Shown here piece by piece: positions 58,564 to 64,000 of a DNA stretch of 64,000 bases. A model generated the notes under the pieces. It had not been told where the DNA came from. It saw only the letters and a program-made list of their open reading frames with translations, and did no database searches. Position numbers and translations under genes: made by a program. This stretch comes from Magnolia sinica (taxonomy: Eukaryota; Streptophyta; Magnoliopsida; Magnoliales; Magnoliaceae). The stretch is taken from positions 66,658,001-66,722,000 of the forward strand of contig NC_080586.1 in NCBI RefSeq assembly GCF_029962835.1. The letters run 5' to 3'. Position 1 is the first letter of the stretch; every line of letters begins with the position of its first letter.

Positions 58564-59310
58564 CTAGGCCCATCTTTGTTTTGATGAGAGCCCATCACCA
58601 CATAACATGTATAGTAAAGATCCATGATTCATGATCATACGCATCATATGTATGCCTGATATAAGAAGTGACTGATCATAGCATATGCCTTTGGGCAAAT
58701 CATTTATGGGCTCCTTGACAGGTGGAATTGCCCCACATGAGCGCTCGATATGCGCAGGATTGTTGCATGTCTGATAGTATGATTCATGCACTTGCATTAG
58801 TGTGATTACTGTATGCCCTAGTGACATCAGGGCCTTAGCCTCCACAGACACATCGTGGGTGGCTGGATTGGATACCGGAAATATTGTTACTAAGCATCGG
58901 GGCGCCATAGATGTCCCTGGGTGAAAATTTCTAAACCTGATGGTACCAGAGGATGACTCCGATGTCGAGACCGAATGGATATATGAGCGCACGAGGGCCG
59001 AATACCAGAAGGCCGCGTCTCCCACTGTGTCGTGGTCAGTTGGAAAGAGGTGTGGCCTTACTTGCCCAAGGGTAGGAGGCAATATTAGGCTGAGTTCGAC
59101 CAGCTCGTGAATAGGTCCTCTATCGACATGCCGGATATGTGTTGGCAGACTATTGGCCAGACAGATAGTGAGGTTTCTTACGCTCACTTGGACTGTACGG
59201 CTAGGAGAGCGGTAGTGCCACTTGGAGTGTACTAAACCTCGGTGATTATCCAGAATGAGAACTGTACTGATACATGATGAGGATTGACATGCTTGAGTTG
59301 CATCTCGCAT
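58564..59310 (-). CDS. Unrecognised 248-codon frame within family-X copy D
   Basis: The longest uninterrupted frame in a family-X copy. It matches no domain I know, has no hydrophobic segment suggestive of a signal or membrane anchor, and is rich in S, H and T. Copy C keeps a matching frame of 159 codons (46,629-47,108) with shared blocks such as VSVRNLTI, VGDAA-WYSAL and RSYIHSVST, while A and B are broken by stops and shifts (A keeps 7,536-7,880). It may be a remnant of an LTR-encoded protein or simply a chance open frame in a sequence with few stops on this strand. I lean to chance. Confidence 0.15.
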   Translation of the reverse strand: MRDATQACQSSSCISTVLILDNHRGLVHSKWHYRSPSRTVQVSVRNLTICLANSLPTHIRHVDRGPIHELVELSLILPPTLGQVRPHLFPTDHDTVGDAAFWYSALVRSYIHSVSTSESSSGTIRFRNFHPGTSMAPRCLVTIFPVSNPATHDVSVEAKALMSLGHTVITLMQVHESYYQTCNNPAHIERSCGAIPPVKEPINDLPKGICYDQSLLISGIHMMRMIMNHGSLLYMLCGDGLSSKQRWA

Positions 59311-59861
59311 CGCACGACTGTGTTATGGCCGATAGCATTCATATCTTGCACCACATAGCCTTGGTACGGCTGATTGCATTCATGTACTCATCACCATGAT
59401 TCCACATTACTCTGACCTTGCATTCTGAGCACACCTATATTGCGTATACACTTACACCACCTTCTAAGCTTTTTATAAGCTTATGCACGATTGATGTGTG
59501 CAGGTGACGTCAGGACGTAGCGGTAGCCTTGTCAGAGTTGGAGCGTGCAGTCGAGCTTTTGGAGTTCCTGTTATTATCGTCATCTTGTATTTTCCTTTTT
59601 CACGCCTTGTACTCAAAAGTTCTTTTATCATAGTGGATTTTGTGATTGTATTTTTGTGGTTATTATTCGTGCGTTATGCTTGGTTATGCTCATTACAAAT
59701 CAAACTGATGATTAGAAATCCTCCTTGTAGCATTCCAGGATTGGAACCTGGTGTATGGGTGTCGGGAGCCGAGAATGGGGTACTACGGAGGCTGTCGGCG
59801 CTGGATTCGGCGATCGAAAATTTTGTGAGCCCGGTTTCCGAGTTCGGGGTGTGACAATCAT

Positions 59862-61430
59862 GCTTATTAAACACTGAATTATGTGATAACCCTTTTGATT
59901 TATGCTACATGTGTTAATCCTAGGATTGTTGGGTATGAATCATGTGATAGCTTGTATACTTTCGTTAATTTTAACATTTATTACTAGAATCCTTAATTTT
60001 AGAAATCCGTGTATAGGCACATAGCATGTTCAATCATTTATATAGGTTAATCCACACACGCTCACTTTTTATAATGCTAAAATCATTTTGATATAACTTA
60101 CTCCACATGATTTATGTGATTGTGAATTTTCAACATGCCTAGCATAGTTATATGGGTTGTATGTTAGTATGTTTGGAATTATGAAGTCGGCAATTGGAAT
60201 ACATTGGTGAAGTCCAGAGGAATTATGGCGATTGCGAATTAACCCTTGTGACTCGGACTACCCCTTTTGTGATTCATATGTTTGAACACATATGAGATTG
60301 TACCTTGAACTATTGGCCTTCATGTGTTTGGATTAAATAAAATTGGTTGTAGACTTATCATCGTTGCGAATGATCATACCTTTTTGGCTTGTCTTGCTGG
60401 CTTTGTTGGGAAGAACCCTTTTTGTTAGATGTGCATATCTTGCAATAATATGATCTACGTGTTGAATCATGGTTAGCCACTAGTTGTCAAGTCTTATTAA
60501 ATGGTTGTTTGCAAATTAGACTAATAAATATTAGATTAATCATGCATTTATGTCACTTGTGCATTATCTAGTGTCCGGTTGACTGTTTGAAAGACCAGAG
60601 TATTGTTTAAACGACCCTCAAGCTGGGTCAATTGTTTAAAAGACTCCGTCTTTTATATTTATATAATGGGTCGACTATTTAAAAGAATCATTCTCTTGCA
60701 TTGAATGGGCTAACTATTTGAAAGGTCCATTATTGGTCCGACTAGATGTGCATCCCTATAGCGAAGAATATGTGCTTGCATCCATGCAATTAAATGAGAT
60801 ATATGATAAACCATGACTATTTTGTAATTTTCCTTCAAAACTATACTTGAATAATATGTCGACCGAGTAATATTGATGGTATTTATCACTGAGTTAGCCA
60901 CTCACAATCAATATTATACATTACACCAACTAGGTAGTGCAAGGGTAGATTGAGGAGGAGTTAGCAATCGAGGAGCCCATGCTTTAGTGGCCAAATCTTG
61001 GAAGCTCCTCTTTAACCTTCCAGTTTTCTCTTTCCATTTATATCTTATGACTTTGACTAATGTGGGTTTATGATTCCCTGCTTTGGGACCCTTGTGAATG
61101 TTACATTTACCTTGTGAAAATTGCTTTTGTTGACAATGTCATGATTATCTTTACTTATCTCTAATTATGCTATTAACTACATGCTACTTCGATTTGTTTT
61201 GAATGATGGGATGAATATTAATTTGACTAAGTACACGTGTGGGAGGTTTTCCCCACGTGTGGCATTCCTAGACGACATTCCGATTTATGCAGCCAGAGCA
61301 TCATACTCCAACGTCGAAAATCGGGGCATTGTCCACATAAGTGCCAATGCACTCAACTGTTTTAGTGTTAAACCCCTTAGACACAGGATCCAAGTCATCG
61401 TACTCGGGTGCTAGGTTCTAGGGCTTTACA
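59862..61430 (+). other. 3' end of the old LTR, no gene
   Basis: AT-rich sequence ending at GGGCTTTACA. CCACGTGTGGG-like palindromic motifs near 61,236 and 61,253 (CACGTGTGG, CCACGTGTGG). No coding domain. Confidence 0.45.
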
Positions 61431-61433
61431 ACA

Positions 61434-62640
61434 ACCCCATGCAAAGAGGTGATTAATACTTGGTTTTCTTTCCATCCACAATTTAAATAGTATCTACTGA
61501 CAGCCTTAGTCAGAACACGATTAGAGATGCAAACCATTGTCTTTAAGGCATCACCCCATAGTGACTCTTAAAGAGTTAAATTACTAATTATGGGCCTAAC
61601 AACGTACGTCCTTTAGGGTCTTGTTTTGTCTCTCAGGTACACTATTATGTTCTGACATTCCATGCATGGTATATTAAGCGATGATGCCATGTTCTTTTAA
61701 AAATCTAGTGAATGCCCTTGGATTTTGTCTTGATTCGTCATGATTGTCAGGGTATTCACCACCATGGTCAAATCTGACGACTTTAATCTGTTTGTCAAAT
61801 TGATTCTTGACCTCGGCTTTAAAGATTTTAAACATATGCAAGGCATATATTTATCATGTATTAAGTATGGGTACATATAATGATAAAAGTCATTTATAAA
61901 TGTGATAAAATACTTTTGTCTATTACAAGAAGTCATAGGGAATGGACCGCATATATCTACATGTATCACTTCCAAGATACCAATACTCCTAATGGCATCC
62001 AACGTTTTTATTCTTGTCTGCTTTATCTTTATGCAATTTACACAGATTGTAAAGTCTGTGAAGTCCAATGCACTTATATATTTTTTTTAATAAGCCTCTT
62101 AATTCTCTCGAAAAAATGCAATCGAGTTGCTTGTGCCATAACACGGAGGAACTCTCTTTAATCAATTTTCTTTTCTTATGTCAACATTCATTTTCCCATT
62201 CACGTGCACAAGCCTTGATTGAAGGTTCGAATTGTCGAGGTGTAACTGGTACATGTTATTTACTAATGAGCCAAGGCCAATGATATCTGAACTACGTGAT
62301 AACATAAACTTTCTATTCTCATATAAGAATATATATCGAATAGCATCGAGACGCAGTATGGAAATCAGACTGCGCTGTATGGACAACACATAAAAAGTGT
62401 TGTCCAGGTCCAACTAATGCCCTAATTGCAACCTCAACCTATAGACCCCTGCAACCTTAACCTCCGCTTGAGTACCATTGGCTATGAGAAAAAAGTGTTC
62501 TCTATCTATTGGATGATGACTCCTAATGAATTTATGCATGGAATTGCAAACATGAGTCGTGACACCTGAATTGATTTAACACGATTTTTTTAGTGCCTCA
62601 ATTAAATTTGATTCCATGCCAATAAAATTTTTCTTCTCTA
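61434..62640 (-). pseudogene. Copia protease, pre-integrase and integrase remnant
   Basis: Minus-strand blocks in polyprotein order: INSGVTTHVCNS (protease, with the catalytic Asp replaced by Asn; about 62,545-62,580), LDLDNTFYVLSIQRSLISIL (pre-integrase, near 62,370-62,413), CVNCIKIKQT and ILEVIHVDICGPFPMT (integrase start; first catalytic D in H-V-D), KYFITFINDFYHYMYPYLIH (second conserved block), VRPIISNLTL and ESLWGDALKT, ending in the block that normally precedes the V-W-G-C motif, where the LTR ending at 61,430 interrupts it. Many stops. The type matches the RNase H fragment at 26,170-26,765, so both may be parts of one original insertion. Confidence 0.7.
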
Positions 62641-63398
62641 ATAGTTCATCTTTCATTTTTTTTTTTTAAATCATAAAAATACATATAAGAGAATTGCAAT
62701 GTAATTGTTGGCCCTTGTGGCTTCCTTGGACGGGGCCTTTCCGTCCTTGAATCCTGAAGGTGAGGAAGAGAGGAATCGATGTAGGGGCGTTTTCACATGC
62801 TCATTACTATGCTTAGGTTACGGTATGACATGTTTATAATTTGTTTGACCATGCCTGGTTTCTTTGGCTGTGTAATACCTTTCCAATGTGACTAGAATAG
62901 AGTATTTGAATGTTTTGGAGTTGTCACCAGCGGACTAGGCATAATGTCATTACCATTGGCTAGGTTAGAAATCATCTCCATTCTTAATTCAAGTGGGCTA
63001 CAAAATTAGAAACAGTACGTGATAATATACTTACTCTCTTAACCATTCCCCTTGGTATGGCCCACCTGGATCATAAATAGGCCTGATATTTTTGTCCATT
63101 TACCTAAATCTTTGTGTGACATCCCTTGGATAAAGTGGCTTTTATAGAATCATCATTGTGGTCCATGTAAGAATCAATGGTGGACATCTCTCTCAATTGT
63201 TTCCTTTTATGTCGCCCTTGTGAATTACAAGTCAGCCTGATTTTTTAACCCGTGGCTTAAGGTAGGATTTCATGTGTAATGGTAAGAGTAGATCTCACAC
63301 ACATCATATTTCATCCTATAAAATTCAAGACCGCACCTTCATGTTTTTTTTTCCCCTAAAGCTCTCCATGGGAAGAGGGACGGACATCATTGATTTCT
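62641..63398. other. Probable decayed copia gag region, then unassigned sequence
   Basis: Minus-strand 62,650-62,790 is lysine-rich and could be the nucleocapsid part of the copia gag, but no zinc knuckle remains. From about 63,000 onward I recognise nothing coding. Confidence 0.3.
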
Positions 63399-63828
63399 AT
63401 GGGACCCATTATAATGATACAAGTAAAATCCACTCTGATCATTAGATGTATACTACTACACTGTGCTTGTGGAAAAACTATCAAGCTAACCAGTGATTTA
63501 GGTGGGCCACTGAAAGGAAAAGAGTTGGGAGAGATATGTCCACGCTTTATATTTATAGGCCGTTATTATTATATAAAATCCACTCCAACTATCCGATAGA
63601 AAACCAAAAATTAGGCCTGAGTACCAAACATCAGTCCTATACATTATTCAGGTGGCCACACAAAGGAAAACATTTTGGAGTTTAAGCATTGCCCTATATA
63701 CTGTTTTTTCAATCGTGTGATAAACCTGAAACACGAATGGGAGTGATGTTTCGGGACCTAGGTCTGAAATGAGTTGACACATCTTGTGGTCGGAGTGGAT
63801 TTAATATAGACACAATGGTGGGACCCAC
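63399..63828. mobile_element. Possible foldback/MITE-like element (about 430 bp)
   Basis: Left end TATGGGACCCATTATAATG... AAATCCACTCTGATCAT (63,399-63,443) is an imperfect inverted match, over about 43 bp, to 63,785-63,828 (minus strand GTGGGTCCCACCATTG... AAATCCACTCCGACCAC). A third related piece (AAATCCACTCCAACTATC) lies in direct orientation near 63,577. No transposase. No TSD established. Confidence 0.35.
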
Positions 63829-63829
63829 T

Positions 63830-64000
63830 TGAGTCGGAAACCCTAATCGGTTGGCACATTACTCGAAATACTAAACCAAAGTACAATACAGGAGCATCCA
63901 CCACTACACTGTAAAACACAAAAAGAACCCTAACCGCCGCGGGGCCTCATTTCTTTCTCTCTCTCAGCAGCCGCTCGTCTCGTGTGCGAACGTCTCTCTC
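63830..64000 (+). promoter_or_regulatory. Putative host promoter and CT-rich 5'UTR running off the window
   Basis: Two telo-box-like motifs, AAACCCTAA (63,838-63,846) and AACCCTAACCG (63,926-63,936), precede a GC-rich then CT-rich stretch (CCGCCGCGGGGCCTC, TTTCTTTCTCTCTCTC). Telo-boxes close to the start site followed by a pyrimidine-rich leader are typical of plant genes for ribosomal and other translation proteins. The composition differs from the AT-rich repeats around it. No start codon lies in the remaining bases, so the coding part would be beyond 64,000. Confidence 0.35.

Larger units (their letters stand above)
55971..59856 (-). mobile_element. Family-X solo LTR, copy D (3.89 kb), inverted
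   Basis: Read on the minus strand it starts TGTCACACCCC (59,856) and ends GGGTCTTACA (55,971). Flanks ATTAT (55,966-55,970) and ATCAT (59,857-59,861) differ at one base. It shares its subfamily structure (68-bp array, CGTCCAGCGTC hairpin) with copy C and is about 1.4 kb shorter than A and B. No gag/pol domain. One long frame (58,564-59,310) is noted separately. Confidence 0.85.
37012..61430 (+). mobile_element. Old solo LTR split by the chromovirus and by family-X copy D
   Basis: Segments 37,012-38,069, 55,647-55,970 and 59,862-61,430 join into one LTR of about 3 kb that ends GGGCTTTACA at 61,430. The left end is tentative (TATAACGC, resembling TGTAACGC). Sequence at 37,915-38,060 and 55,647-55,930 resembles 3,945-4,400 of the LTR ending at 5,963. 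It interrupts copia integrase sequence on its right. The flank after it is ACAAC; a matching left flank was not found. Confidence 0.5.

Overview
This window looks like a repeat-dominated stretch of a flowering-plant nuclear genome. The retroelement families are plant-type: a Ty3 chromovirus primed by initiator-tRNA-Met, Sirevirus-like and other Ty1/copia fragments, and long solo LTRs. The dense GTGGGCCCAC-type motifs remind me of magnoliid intergenic DNA, but that taxonomic guess is weak. I found no intact host protein-coding gene, rRNA or tRNA gene. The only host-gene signal is a possible promoter/5'UTR running off the right edge (about 63,830-64,000).

Layout. 1-6,217: old Ty3-type LTR ending at 5,963 with another LTR remnant nested in it. 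6,223-11,613 and 11,968-17,265: two very long (5.3-5.4 kb) solo LTRs of one family (family X), each with a perfect 5-bp target duplication, inserted in an older LTR whose remainder (17,271-20,285) carries satellite-like tandem repeats. 20,286-25,172: decayed Sirevirus-like copia derivative, minus strand, keeping gag and LTR pieces but no recognisable pol. 25,180-26,765: 3' end of another copia element. 26,960-37,005: two solo LTRs of one family (each about 1.4 kb when un-nested); the second was hit by a small Ty3 deletion derivative (29,799-34,930, TSD AAGCT), itself hit by a 3.2-kb solo LTR, and by a further solo LTR at 35,099-36,642. 37,012-61,430: old LTR that received a Ty3 Tekay/Del-like element (38,070-55,641, minus, TSD CTTAT) and an inverted family-X solo LTR (55,971-59,856). 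61,434-62,640: protease-integrase part of a copia element, plausibly the same one as the fragment at 25,180-26,765. The right edge holds a foldback/MITE-like repeat and the putative host promoter.

The Tekay element is the best-preserved unit: both LTRs, PBS, PPT, an extra 5' ORF, gag, protease, RT, RNase H, integrase and a chromodomain-like tail. It is dead: at least seven nonsense codons in pol are each explained by one C-to-T change of CGA or CAG, and a terminus-less piece of a family-X LTR sits between extra ORF and gag inside a 42-bp direct repeat.

The most interesting unexplained structure is a recurring architecture in the LTRs: short arrays of palindromic motifs whose core differs from LTR to LTR, even within one LTR family (TCGACYAGTCGA; TCGATCGA; CGGTC-GACCG; GTAGTC-GACTAC; TGACCA-TGGTCA types), several followed by a shared CTGCGTAA box and a leader or TATA box. 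Family-X LTRs also share a hairpin, an embedded SINE-like piece and many TCP-type GGNCCCAC sites. All calls are by eye; no alignment or database search was run.
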